From assembly GCA_035999765.1 (NCBI GenBank), contig CP108521.1, positions 1,612,001-1,676,000 on the forward strand: DNA of 64,000 nucleotides, in the 5' to 3' direction. The notes under the pieces are model-generated. The model did not search any database. It saw only the letters and a list, made by a program, of their open reading frames with translations, and was not told where the DNA came from. Shown piece by piece: positions 1-7,931 of the stretch. A program made the position numbers and the translations under genes. Within the stretch, counting starts at the first letter, position 1; each line of letters opens with the position of its first letter. Source of the DNA: Streptomyces sp. NBC_01231 (GTDB lineage Bacteria; Actinomycetota; Actinomycetes; Streptomycetales; Streptomycetaceae).

Positions 1-276
1 GGCCTGGGCGTCCAGCGCCGCGCCGGTCAGGCATTGCGGGTACCACTGCGTGCCGTGCGTGCTCATTCCCCGTAGCTGGACCGGCTTGCCGGATTCGGAG
101 CACAGCTGCGTGCCGCAGACGTGGAGCTGGCCGTATTGCTGCACCGGGGTCTTGGCCTTGGGCGCCGGTGCGCTTTCCCCTGCGTGTGCCTGGGTCGCGG
201 GAATGAGGCCCAGCGTCCCCGCGAGAGCCAATGAGGTCCATGCCGCGCGACGACTGCGGGAAGTCAGTGAATGCAT
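1..276 (-). CDS. Secreted endoglucanase (GH5-type cellulase), N-terminal fragment
   Basis: The first 92 residues of a protein that continues beyond the left edge. An ATG at 276 is preceded on the minus strand by a GGAGG ribosome binding site. The N-terminus is a signal peptide: basic residues (SRSRR), a hydrophobic core (SLALAGTLGLI) and a likely cleavage after AHA near residue 32. The mature part carries GTQLCSESGKPVQLRGMSTH and then GTQWYPQCL, which I recognise from the start of the GH5 fold in actinobacterial endo-1,4-beta-glucanases (beta-1 strand with the conserved RG.S.HG). Role: extracellular hydrolysis of beta-1,4-glucan. It is divergent from a BcsA-like synthase, an arrangement seen for cellulases that trim a nascent polymer. 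The catalytic Glu residues lie outside the window, so activity cannot be judged. Confidence 0.8.
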   Translation of the reverse strand, partial: MHSLTSRSRRAAWTSLALAGTLGLIPATQAHAGESAPAPKAKTPVQQYGQLHVCGTQLCSESGKPVQLRGMSTHGTQWYPQCLTGAALDAQA

Positions 277-610
277 TTCTGCCTCCAGTTCCTTGGAGAA
301 GGTGCCGATGGGCAAATATGACGAAAAGACACGTCACATTTGGCGAGGCGCCACCGCGATGCGTCCAAGCGGCAGGGAATGTTCACCTCTGTGGGGGCAC
401 GGTCAGCCATTCGAGGGCACCGCGCCGGGCACCGCGTCGCCGGACACCTCACGCCGCGTCGCAGCAACCGCAGGGGGAGAGGCTCTGCGGCAACCGCCCC
501 TCAGTTCTTCGGTGGGTGCCACTCCGAAGAATCCTTCCTTCGAGCGACCCGTACAGCAATCAGCCCATCCGAACGCACAGGGCACACTCGGTGTGGCTAG
601 TGGTTTGGAG
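277..610. other. Intergenic region between divergent cellulase and GT2 genes
   Basis: 334 bases that should hold the promoters of both divergent genes. Long open frames run through it but read as low-complexity Arg/Pro/Ser, as expected for non-coding GC-rich DNA. It is more A/T-rich around 305-340. I found no CebR-like palindrome (TGGGAGCGCTCCCA) or other clear operator. Confidence 0.4.
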
Positions 611-2233
611 GTGACCACTACATTCAAGGAGCCCCCTCGGTCCGAGCAGGCGGCCACCTGCGTACTCCCCCAGCCACCGGATGACCAGGAGAAGTACTCC
701 TACGCAAGGCGTCATCTGTGGGTACTCACGGCGGCCTCGCTCATCAGCATGGGCTGTCTCGTCTTCAGCCAGTTCAGGCTGATCCAGTCGTCACCGTGGC
801 TGTTCGTCCTGCTGCCGTGCCTGGGCTTCAGCGTCCTGTATTACTTCGCCTCACTGCGCGTCAACGGCTTCACAGCCGACTTCGATCTCAGGGGCCACCG
901 CCAACTGGTCCAGACCTGGCGCCCCGAGGAGTACCCGACGGTCGCCGTATTCCTGCCGGTGTGCGGCGAGCCCGTCGACGTTCTGGAAAACACCTGGAGG
1001 CATGTGCGCCGACTCGCCGACCGCTATCCCGGAAGGGCCACCGCATACGTACTCGACGACTCCGCCAGTCCGGAGCTCGCCGACATGGCCACGGAGCTCG
1101 GCTTCGTCTACGGGAGCCGGCCCAACCCCGGCTGGTTCAAGAAGGCAGGCAACCTGCACTACGGCCTGGGCATCTCCGACGAGGAGTACGTCCTCATCCT
1201 CGACGCCGACTTCGCCCCCCGGGCGGATCTGCTGGAGGAACTGCTGCCGTACATGGAGAGTGACCCGGAAATCGGCATCGTCCAGTCACCGCAGTACTTC
1301 CGCGTGAGCGACCACCAGACGTGGATCGAGCGTGGCGCGGGTTCCGTTCAGGAGCTGTTCTACCGGGCGATCCAGGTTTCTCGTCAGCGCCATGGCGGCG
1401 CCATCTGCGTGGGCAGTTGCGCCGTGTACCGGCGGACAGCCCTGGAGGCCAACGGCGGTACGACTCTGATCGAGCATTCGGAGGACGTGCACACCGGTTT
1501 CGACCTGGGTCGTCTGGGCTGGGGCCTGCGCTATGTGCCGATTCCCCTCGCCACCGGGAATTGCCCGGACAATGTGAGCGCCTTCTACCATCAGCAATAC
1601 CGTTGGTGCTCGGGTTCCATGAGTCTGCTGGGAAGCAAGAAGTTCTGGACCACGAAGCTCAGGTTCACCACCCGACTCTGCTATTTCTCCGGCTTCCTCT
1701 ACTACCTCCACACGGCGCTCTTCACCTTCCTGGCACCGCTGCTCCCGGTCGTGCTGCTGGTGGTCATGCCCGAAAAACTCAAGGTCGAGTACATGCTGCT
1801 GGTCCTTCCCAGCGTCATCTACACGGTGTTGATCTTCCCGTTGTGGCACAAGTGCCCCTACCGGATCGAAGCATGGGCCGTGCGTCTGTTGTACGGCTGG
1901 GCACACCTGTTCGCCATCTGGGACATCGCACGCGGCAGGAGACAGGCCTGGCGGCCCACCGGCTCGGCGGCCGCGGGCAGGAACACCAACCGGCGGTTCC
2001 GGGTCGGTGTCCGGGTCTGGAGCGGCGGTACGGCCCTGCTGTGGGTGGGTATCGCGGTCTGGCGCATGCTCACTCTGTACCCGCCCGATTTCGCCCTGGT
2101 GCTGGCCTCCGGCCTGTTCTACGCCGTGATCGTGGGCCGCGTCATCGTTCCGCACCGTGGCGCCACGGAGGAATCCGTTTCCGGGGTCGCGCGCCGAAAG
2201 CTGGAGCCCGCAGAGAATCTCGGAGGGCTTTGA
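611..2233 (+). CDS. BcsA-like GT2 family beta-glycan synthase
   Basis: A processive, membrane-embedded glycosyltransferase of family 2, about 540 residues. Two membrane segments near the N-terminus (HLWVLTAASLISMGCLVFSQ and the WLFVLLPCLGFSVLYYF segment) precede a cytosolic catalytic domain. The hallmarks appear in order: YVLDDS, LILDADF (DxD for metal and UDP-sugar), HSEDVHTG (TED-like catalytic loop) and QQYRW (the QxxRW product-binding motif). At least four further membrane segments follow. No C-terminal PilZ domain is seen, unlike Gram-negative BcsA, so c-di-GMP control is not evident. Pairing with a divergent cellulase suggests a cellulose-like polymer. The start is uncertain: GTG 611, TTG 605 and GTG 593 are all in frame, and the reading frame upstream looks non-coding. 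Confidence 0.85.
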   Translation: MTTTFKEPPRSEQAATCVLPQPPDDQEKYSYARRHLWVLTAASLISMGCLVFSQFRLIQSSPWLFVLLPCLGFSVLYYFASLRVNGFTADFDLRGHRQLVQTWRPEEYPTVAVFLPVCGEPVDVLENTWRHVRRLADRYPGRATAYVLDDSASPELADMATELGFVYGSRPNPGWFKKAGNLHYGLGISDEEYVLILDADFAPRADLLEELLPYMESDPEIGIVQSPQYFRVSDHQTWIERGAGSVQELFYRAIQVSRQRHGGAICVGSCAVYRRTALEANGGTTLIEHSEDVHTGFDLGRLGWGLRYVPIPLATGNCPDNVSAFYHQQYRWCSGSMSLLGSKKFWTTKLRFTTRLCYFSGFLYYLHTALFTFLAPLLPVVLLVVMPEKLKVEYMLLVLPSVIYTVLIFPLWHKCPYRIEAWAVRLLYGWAHLFAIWDIARGRRQAWRPTGSAAAGRNTNRRFRVGVRVWSGGTALLWVGIAVWRMLTLYPPDFALVLASGLFYAVIVGRVIVPHRGATEESVSGVARRKLEPAENLGGL

Positions 2234-2240
2234 AGCAACG

Positions 2241-2301
2241 CGAGCAAGCAGAGGTCCTCAGAGCCCGGATCGGGGCGGCTCTGAGGACCTCTGCTCGCTC
2301 G
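2241..2301. terminator. Strong bidirectional hairpin between GT2 and OsmC genes
   Basis: An inverted repeat with 25-base arms (2241-2265 and 2277-2301), one mismatch and an 11-base loop. It begins 7 bases after the GT2 stop and lies between two convergent genes, so it can end transcription from both sides. There is no T-tract, as is common in Streptomyces. Confidence 0.85.
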
Positions 2302-2353
2302 TGTTCGGCCGAGGACTGGCCGTACCGACGGGAGGGCCCGGCGTCGGGTGAGG

Positions 2354-2812
2354 TCAACCTTCCTCGATCGTCGCGGTGACGGGCGTGCCGAGCTCCACCG
2401 TGCGGCTGACCGTGCACAGCCGGTCGTGCGAGGTCCTGACCGCTCGCGGGAGGATCGCCCGGGCACGGTCCGCGCCCTCGCCCTTGCCGTCGCCGTCGCC
2501 GTCCGGGAAGGTGACGGAAAAGGTGACCGTCAGGTCGGTCATCCGGTTGCCGAGCTCGTCACTGACCTTGTCGCCGGTCACCGCGACGGAGAACCTGGTG
2601 GGCTCCGCGTGGCGACTGGTGGCGACATCGACGTCCGCCGCCGAGCACCCTCCGATCGCGGCGAGCAACAGCTCGACCGGGGTGAACGCGGTGTCACCGT
2701 GAGCGGAGGAACTCGTACCGAAGGTGATCGCGGCGCCGCGAGCGTTCGTCGCGACGAAGTGGCCGGTGCTGATTCGCTCGACGGTGACGGAGCGCAGGGA
2801 GTCTTCGGTCAT
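2354..2812 (-). CDS. OsmC/Ohr family protein
   Basis: 152 residues, the normal size for OsmC-like hydroperoxide-handling proteins. ELLLAAIGGCSAADVD matches the central family helix with its conserved peroxidatic-type Cys, and ATNARGAAITFG is the usual substrate-loop region. The frame stays open further upstream into the 8-bp repeats, but MTEDSLRSVTVERI at 2812 is the natural family start. Likely role: cytosolic reduction of organic or fatty acid hydroperoxides, or a related thiol function. Members of this subgroup are often uncharacterised and the second Cys of true Ohr/OsmC is not obvious, so peroxidase activity is only inferred. It is monocistronic, 101 bases downstream of the ABC importer operon on the same strand. 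Confidence 0.8.
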   Translation of the reverse strand: MTEDSLRSVTVERISTGHFVATNARGAAITFGTSSSAHGDTAFTPVELLLAAIGGCSAADVDVATSRHAEPTRFSVAVTGDKVSDELGNRMTDLTVTFSVTFPDGDGDGKGEGADRARAILPRAVRTSHDRLCTVSRTVELGTPVTATIEEG

Positions 2813-2847
2813 ACCGCCGACCCTAGCGCCGGGGGGCAGGCGTGCGG

Positions 2848-2884
2848 GCGTGCTGTGCTGGCGTGCTGGCGTGCTGGCGTGCTG
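2848..2884. repeat. Short 8-bp tandem repeat (GCGTGCTG)
   Basis: Three perfect copies of GCGTGCTG at 2861-2884, with a degenerate copy just upstream. They lie in the gap between the OsmC start and the end of the ABC ATPase gene. Probably a slippage-prone simple repeat; no coding role is seen. Confidence 0.7.
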
Positions 2885-2913
2885 GCCACAAGGGTCACCG
2901 TGAAGCCGCACGG

Positions 2914-3705
2914 TCACGGCAACCGCACGATGTCTCGCCGGAGCGTGCCGAGGAACCGTACGTGTGGCCGGTCGCCCGGGGCGTCGGGGGTGACGGCGGC
3001 GCGCACGCCGTACACCTCGGCGATGAGTTCCTCGGTCACCACCTCCGCCGGACTGCCCGCCGCCACCACCCGGCCCTCGTTCAGCACCACGAGCACGTCG
3101 CAGTACATCGCCGCCAGGTTCAGGTCGTGCAGGGCGATGACGGTGGTGACGGGGAGTTCCGTGACGAGGGTCAGCAGGTCGAGCTGATGCTGGATGTCGA
3201 GGTGATTGGTGGGTTCGTCGAGGAGGAGTTCGCGTGGTTCCTGGGCGAGGGCGCGGGCGATCTGGACACGCTGGCGTTCGCCGCCGGACAGGGTGTGCCA
3301 GAGGCGGTCGGCCCGCTCGGTGAGGCCGGTGTGGTCCAGAGCGGCACGTACGGCCTTCTCGTCGGCCGGGGTGCTGGGGGTCCAGGCGCGACGGTGCGGG
3401 ACGCGGCCGAGGCGTACGACGTCCAGGACGCTCAACTCGGTCTGGGTGTCCGCCTGTTGTTCGACGACCGCCAGTCGACGGGCGACCGCCCGGCGGCTGA
3501 ACTCGCGCAACGGGCGGCCGTCGAGGGTGACGACGCCGGAGGCGGGGGTGAGAACGCCGGCGAGCAGGCGCAGGAGGGTGGACTTGCCGGAGCCGTTGGG
3601 ACCGAGCAGACCCGTGACGGATCCGGGGGCCGGGGTGAAGCTGACCCCGTCCAGGATCAGCTGTCCGGCGGCGGTGCGGGAGACGCGGTCGGCACTGAGG
3701 GTCAT
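2914..3705 (-). CDS. ABC importer ATPase, FecE/BtuD type (probable vitamin B12 uptake)
   Basis: 263-residue cytosolic ATPase. Walker A is GPNGSGKST, the signature is LSGGERQRVQIARAL, and Walker B with catalytic Glu is LLLDEPTNHLD, followed by the H-loop in VIALHDLNLA. The Q-loop VVEQQAD and overall layout are those of the FecE/FhuC/BtuD branch serving siderophores, haem and cobalamin. The start at 3705 overlaps the permease stop by 4 bases (ATGA). It is the third gene of a leftward operon whose leader is a cobalamin riboswitch, so the likely substrate is vitamin B12 or another corrinoid, with this protein in the BtuD role. Iron siderophore uptake is the alternative from family membership alone. 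Confidence 0.9.
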   Translation of the reverse strand: MTLSADRVSRTAAGQLILDGVSFTPAPGSVTGLLGPNGSGKSTLLRLLAGVLTPASGVVTLDGRPLREFSRRAVARRLAVVEQQADTQTELSVLDVVRLGRVPHRRAWTPSTPADEKAVRAALDHTGLTERADRLWHTLSGGERQRVQIARALAQEPRELLLDEPTNHLDIQHQLDLLTLVTELPVTTVIALHDLNLAAMYCDVLVVLNEGRVVAAGSPAEVVTEELIAEVYGVRAAVTPDAPGDRPHVRFLGTLRRDIVRLP

Positions 3706-4730
3706 CGGGGTCCCCTCCGGGTGCGGTAGAGGACGAGGACGAAGGCCGGTACGCCGATCAGGGAGGTGACGACGCCGACCGGTATCTCCTGCGGGTCGAG
3801 GACGGTACGGGCCAGGGTGTCGACCCACACCAGGAACACCGCCCCGGCGAGCGCGGTCACCGGCAGCAGCCGAGTGTGCCCGGGGCCGGTGAGGGCGCGG
3901 GCGGCGTGCGGCAGGACGAGACCGACGAAACCGATGGCGCCGGCCGAGCTGACCAGAGCGGCGGTCAACAGGGCCGTGACGCACAGCAGCACCAGCCGGG
4001 TCCGGGCGACGGAGACCCCGAGCGAGGCCGCCGCGTCCTGTCCGAAGGCGAAGGCGTCCAGCGTCCGCGCGGAGCCGAGGCACACGACGAGGGCGATCGC
4101 CAGCGCGGCCAGGCACAGCCACACGTCGTTCCAGCCGGCGCCGCCGAGCGAGCCGAGGAGCCAGAACAGGACGCCCTGGGTGGTCTGGGCGTCGGCGGCC
4201 GTCAGCACGACGAAGGAGGTGAGCGCGGAGAACAGTTGCATGGCGGCGACTCCGGCCAGCACGACCCGGTCCGTCGTGGCGCCGAGGCTGTGACTGAGCA
4301 GCAGCACCAGGGCGAAGGAGCAGACGGCTCCGACGAAGGCGCCTCCGGAGACGGACAGTGCGCCGCCCCCCGCGCCGAGGACGACCACCACGACGGCGCC
4401 CGTGGAGGCTCCGGAGGAGACCCCGAGGACGAAGGGGTCGGCGAGCGGGTTGCGCAGCAGGGACTGCATGACCGCTCCGCACACCGCGAGCCCGGCGCCG
4501 CAGACGGCGGCGAGCAGAGTGCGGGGCAGTCGCAGGTTCCACACGATGCCGTCCCGGATCGGGCTCAACTGCGAGGGCCCACCGCCGAGATGGGCCGCCA
4601 CCGCCGACCAGACGTCGCCGACGCCGATGTCCGCGGGGCCGATGGTGATGGCCACGGCGAGGGACCCGGCCAGGGTCACGAGGCCGGCCACCGTCCGCAG
4701 CCCCGTGACCATGACGGACGAGGTCGTCAC
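3702..4730 (-). CDS. ABC importer permease, FecCD/BtuC type
   Basis: 342 residues, almost entirely hydrophobic with about ten membrane segments, typical of the FecCD family. Landmarks are the W-N-L-R-L-P-R-T-L-L segment, AVMQSLLRNPLADPFVLGVS (the conserved Q.L.RNPLA.P.lLG.s loop), GFVGLVLPHAARAL (the cytoplasmic coupling region that contacts the ATPase) and EIPVGVVTSLIGVPAF near the C-terminus. It overlaps both neighbours by ATGA, indicating translational coupling with the binding protein and ATPase. It forms the membrane channel of the importer; the cobalamin riboswitch upstream of the operon argues for corrinoid transport (BtuC role). Confidence 0.92.
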   Translation of the reverse strand: MTTSSVMVTGLRTVAGLVTLAGSLAVAITIGPADIGVGDVWSAVAAHLGGGPSQLSPIRDGIVWNLRLPRTLLAAVCGAGLAVCGAVMQSLLRNPLADPFVLGVSSGASTGAVVVVVLGAGGGALSVSGGAFVGAVCSFALVLLLSHSLGATTDRVVLAGVAAMQLFSALTSFVVLTAADAQTTQGVLFWLLGSLGGAGWNDVWLCLAALAIALVVCLGSARTLDAFAFGQDAAASLGVSVARTRLVLLCVTALLTAALVSSAGAIGFVGLVLPHAARALTGPGHTRLLPVTALAGAVFLVWVDTLARTVLDPQEIPVGVVTSLIGVPAFVLVLYRTRRGPR

Positions 4731-5758
4731 CCGGCGAGCCCGTCGGCGCGCAGGGCCGCGGCCACCTTCTCGACGCCTTCGACGGTGCGGATCGTGGGGT
4801 TCATGGCCTGGCCGCTGAGCAGGACGTACCTCTTGTGCTTCACCGCGTCCATGTTTCTGGTCGCCGGATTGGACTCCAGGAAGGCGATCTTCTTCGCGGC
4901 TGTCTCGGCGGTCTGCGACTCGCGGGTGAGATCACCGATCACCAGGACGTCGGGGTCGCGGTCCGCGACGGTCTCCCAGTTGATCTGCGGCCATTCCTGC
5001 TTCGTGTCGTCGAAGACGTTCTTCGCGCCGAGCGCGTCGGTGATGATGCCGGGGGCCCCGCAGCAGCCCGCCATGTAGGGGGACTCCTGGTTCGCGAACC
5101 AGTACAGGACCGAGGTGCCGGAGGCGTCGATCCCGGAGGTGGCCTTCGCGACCCGGGCCTTCAGCGCCGCGACGAGCCTCTCGCCCCGCGCCTCGACGCC
5201 GAAGATCTTCGCCAGGTCTCGTATCTCGCCGTAGACCGACTCCATGGTCAGCGGCTTGGTACGGGCTCCGTCGCCGTCACCGCTGTTGTCCTTGCCCTCG
5301 CAGTCGGCGGGAGAGAGGTACGTCGGCACGCCCAGCTCCTCGAACTTCTCGCGGGGGGCCACGCCACCCTCTCGCAGGGTGGAGGCGAAGGAGGCGGCGA
5401 CGAAGTCGGGTTCGGTGTCCAGGACCTTCTCGAAGGCGGGCTGGTTGTCGGAGAGCCGGGGCACGCGGGCGTTGGCCTTGGCGAGTCCCTTCATGACCGG
5501 ATCGGTCCAGGTGGCGGTGCCCGCCATCCGGTCGGCGAGGCCGAGGGAGAGCATGATCTCGGTCGTGCCCTGGTTCAGGGACACGGCTCGCTTCGGCGGC
5601 GACGGGATCCGGGTCTGCTGCCCGCAGTTGTCCAGGGTGAGGTCCCTCGAGGTGGCCGCCGGGTCGGAGGACCCGGCGGACGAGCCGCCGCAGGCCGTCA
5701 GGAGGAGCGCCCCGGAGAGGAGCAGGGTGGAGCGGCGAACTGCACGGGTGACGGGCAC
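4727..5758 (-). CDS. Substrate-binding lipoprotein of the ABC importer (BtuF-like)
   Basis: 343 residues. The N-terminus is a lipoprotein signal with lipobox LLTAC (Cys23) followed by a Gly/Ser linker. The body is a type III periplasmic-binding fold: PPKRAVSLNQGTTEIMLSLG opens the first lobe and the YWFANQESPYMAGCCGAPG segment lies in the second. It would capture substrate outside the membrane for the two genes downstream. The start is GTG 5758, with AGAGGA about 8 bases upstream just after the riboswitch, so ligand binding could mask this site. First gene of the operon. Corrinoid specificity is inferred from the riboswitch, not from binding residues. Confidence 0.88.
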   Translation of the reverse strand: MPVTRAVRRSTLLLSGALLLTACGGSSAGSSDPAATSRDLTLDNCGQQTRIPSPPKRAVSLNQGTTEIMLSLGLADRMAGTATWTDPVMKGLAKANARVPRLSDNQPAFEKVLDTEPDFVAASFASTLREGGVAPREKFEELGVPTYLSPADCEGKDNSGDGDGARTKPLTMESVYGEIRDLAKIFGVEARGERLVAALKARVAKATSGIDASGTSVLYWFANQESPYMAGCCGAPGIITDALGAKNVFDDTKQEWPQINWETVADRDPDVLVIGDLTRESQTAETAAKKIAFLESNPATRNMDAVKHKRYVLLSGQAMNPTIRTVEGVEKVAAALRADGLAG

Positions 5759-5810
5759 ACAACATCCTCTGGCGTCGAGGGCCCGGTCGCGGGGCCCGTT
5801 CGTACGGGTC

Positions 5811-5963
5811 GCCAGCAGGTCTTCGGACTCGGGATCACCCGGTCGGAGCGCCTTCCCGGACCCTGGTCACGTGTGACCGTCGTCCAGTGGCTCGTGTTGC
5901 CCCGCCCGTCACCCTCACCGCTGCGCGTCAGTTCCGGATTCGCACCGGATTCCCTTGACTGGC
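5811..5963 (-). promoter_or_regulatory. Cobalamin (B12) riboswitch
   Basis: Read on the minus strand, the leader begins with P1 strand GCCAG (5963-5959), then GGGAATCCGGTGCGAATCC and CGCAGCGGTGA. It ends with GAGTCCGAAGACCTGCTGGC, the conserved B12-box end. The last CTGGC (5815-5811) pairs with the first GCCAG to close P1. This matches the known cobalamin riboswitch consensus (AATCCGGTGnGAATCCGG core and the GACCTGC tail). It precedes the binding-protein gene by about 50 bases. In Streptomyces such elements lower expression when B12 is abundant; here that would reduce B12 import. Confidence 0.92.
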
Positions 5964-5971
5964 CTGGGCAA

Positions 5972-5977
5972 ATTATC
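5972..5977 (-). promoter_or_regulatory. Candidate -10 element for the riboswitch transcript
   Basis: GATAAT on the minus strand, in a locally A/T-rich patch. It would start transcription at about 5964-5966, directly at the first base of riboswitch helix P1. No convincing -35 was found 16-19 bases upstream, so this rests on position and the -10 match alone. Confidence 0.45.
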
Positions 5978-6122
5978 ACGTCATCACACAGACCCGACGG
6001 GCGGCGGACGGTGGGGCCGTCGACCGAGGTCGGCAGGGCAATGCAGGTCACAGTGGCGGGGAGTGCAAGGTCACAGCGGTGTCCTCTGCCGCTCCTTTGT
6101 CGGTCTGGCCTAGCATCCGAGC

Positions 6123-7931
6123 ATGACGGTCCTGCCTGACGACGGGCTCTCGCTGGCCGCCGAGTTCCCTGACGCGACGCACGAGCAGTGGCAACGCCTG
6201 GTGGCGGGCGTCCTGCAGAAGTCGGGTAAGGAAGTCTCGGGGGAGGCAGCGGAAGACGCCCTGTCCACCGCGTTGGAGGACGGGTTGCGCACCCGCCCCC
6301 TGTACACCGCGAACCATGTGACGCCCGAGCCCGGCCTTCCCGGTTTCCCACCGTTCGTGAGGGGTGGCCGGGCCGAGGGAAGCATCACCGGCGGCTGGGA
6401 CGTCAGACAACGGCACGCCGTGGCCGGCGGCGACGTGGTGCTCGGGGATCTGGAGAACGGCGTCACCTCGCTGTGGCTGGTCGTCGGGGCGGGCGGCCTC
6501 CCGCTCGGCTCCCTCGGCCGGGTCCTCGACGGCGTCCTTCTCGACCTCGCGCCGGTGGTCCTGGACGCGGGCAGCGATCTCGACTCCGCCGCACGGGAGT
6601 TGCTGGGTCTGTACGAGGAGCGGGGCGTCGCCAGGCACGCGGCGCGCGGCAACCTGGGCGCCGACCCGCTGGCCCACGAGGCCCGTACGGGCGACGCGTT
6701 GGACTTCGCGCCGGCCGCCGCTCTCGCGCGGCTGTGCGCGGACGAGTACCCGGGGCTGCGGGCGCTGACCGTGGACGCCCTGCCGTACCACGAGGCCGGC
6801 GGCTCGGCCGCGCAGGAGCTGGGCGCCTCCCTGGCGACCGGCGTCGCCTACCTGCGTGAGCTGACCGAGGCGGGTCTCTCCGTCGAACAGGCCTGTGCGC
6901 AGCTGGAGTTCCGTTACGCGGCCACCGCCGACCAGTTCCTCACCGTCGCCAAGCTGCGCGCGGCCCGCCGGCTGTGGGCGCGGGTCGCCGAGGTGTGCGG
7001 GGCGCCGGGCGCGGGGGCGCAGGTGCAGCACGCCGTGACGTCGCCGGTGATGATGACGCGCCGCGACCCGTGGGTGAACATGCTGCGCACGACCATCGCC
7101 ACGCTCGCCGCCGGGGTCGGTGGCGCCGACTCCGTCACCGTGCTGCCCTTCGATCACGCCCTGGGCCTGCCGGACGCATTCGCGCGCCGCATCGCCCGCA
7201 ACACCTCGACGATCCTGGTCGAGGAGTCCCATCTGTCGCGGGTGATCGACCCGGCGGGCGGGTCCTGGTACGTGGAGCGGCTGACGGACGAACTCGCCCA
7301 TGCGGGCTGGGAGTTCTTCCAGCGGATCGAGGGCGTCGGCGGTCAGGCCGCCGCCCTGCGCTCGGGCCGTCTCGGCCAGGACCTCGCGGACACCTGGGAG
7401 GCGCGCAGCGCGAAGCTCGCCAAGCGGCGCGAACCCATCACCGGTGTCAGCGAGTTCCCGAACCTCGCCGAACGTCCCGTGGAGCGTGAAACGCTGCCCG
7501 AGCCGCCGTCCGGCGGGCTTCCGCAGGTGCGGCGCGACGAGGCGTACGAGGCGCTGCGGGCCCGCTCCGATGCCCGTCTCGACGCCACCGGAACCAGGCC
7601 GCGCGTCTATCTGGCCACGATCGGCCCCGCGGCCGCGCACACCGCGCGCACGACCTTCGCCGCCAACCTCTTCCAGGCCGGCGGCATCGAGCCCGTCACC
7701 GAGGGCACCTTCGAGGACAGTGGTGCCACCGAGGTCTGCCTCTGCTCCAGCGACACGCTGTACGAGGAGCAGGCCGAGAGCACCGCCCAAGCCCTCAGGG
7801 CGGCAGGTGCCCGCCATGTGTTCCTGGCCGGCCGCCCCGGGCAGTACACCGGTGTCGACGCCTATGTCTTCGCGGGCTGTGACGCCGTCGCCGTGCTCTC
7901 CGCCACCCTCGACCGCATGGGAGTGTCCTGA
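6123..7931 (+). CDS. mutA: Methylmalonyl-CoA mutase small (beta) subunit
   Basis: 602 residues, the usual length for actinobacterial MutA. The N-terminus [20 protein letters not shown] and [11 protein letters not shown] are typical, and a TIM-barrel-like region is followed by a degenerate cobalamin-binding domain (roughly residues 480-600). That domain lacks the DxHxxG cobalamin ligand, as expected for this non-catalytic subunit. With MutB it forms the heterodimer interconverting succinyl-CoA and (R)-methylmalonyl-CoA, feeding propionate metabolism and methylmalonyl-CoA extender units for polyketides. The ATG at 6123 has little Shine-Dalgarno match. The stop shares one base with the mutB start (TGATG). 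Divergent from the B12 importer and its riboswitch. Confidence 0.93.
   Translation: MTVLPDDGLSLAAEFPDATHEQWQRLVAGVLQKSGKEVSGEAAEDALSTALEDGLRTRPLYTANHVTPEPGLPGFPPFVRGGRAEGSITGGWDVRQRHAVAGGDVVLGDLENGVTSLWLVVGAGGLPLGSLGRVLDGVLLDLAPVVLDAGSDLDSAARELLGLYEERGVARHAARGNLGADPLAHEARTGDALDFAPAAALARLCADEYPGLRALTVDALPYHEAGGSAAQELGASLATGVAYLRELTEAGLSVEQACAQLEFRYAATADQFLTVAKLRAARRLWARVAEVCGAPGAGAQVQHAVTSPVMMTRRDPWVNMLRTTIATLAAGVGGADSVTVLPFDHALGLPDAFARRIARNTSTILVEESHLSRVIDPAGGSWYVERLTDELAHAGWEFFQRIEGVGGQAAALRSGRLGQDLADTWEARSAKLAKRREPITGVSEFPNLAERPVERETLPEPPSGGLPQVRRDEAYEALRARSDARLDATGTRPRVYLATIGPAAAHTARTTFAANLFQAGGIEPVTEGTFEDSGATEVCLCSSDTLYEEQAESTAQALRAAGARHVFLAGRPGQYTGVDAYVFAGCDAVAVLSATLDRMGVS

Noticed and set aside
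50..610. Open frame extending the GT2 protein by about 187 residues at its N-terminus
   Set aside because: It is low-complexity, partly overlaps the divergent cellulase gene on the other strand, and the first membrane helix of the synthase begins only after 611.
2861..2884. GCGTGCTG tandem units considered as iterons or an origin
   Set aside because: Only three short perfect units, no replication gene nearby.
2914..5758. Importer called an iron-siderophore system
   Set aside because: Family membership allows it, but the cobalamin riboswitch in the leader makes corrinoid uptake more likely.
6097..6116. TTGTCG and TAGCAT upstream of mutA as a promoter
   Set aside because: Spacing between the elements is 8 bases, too short for a -35/-10 pair.
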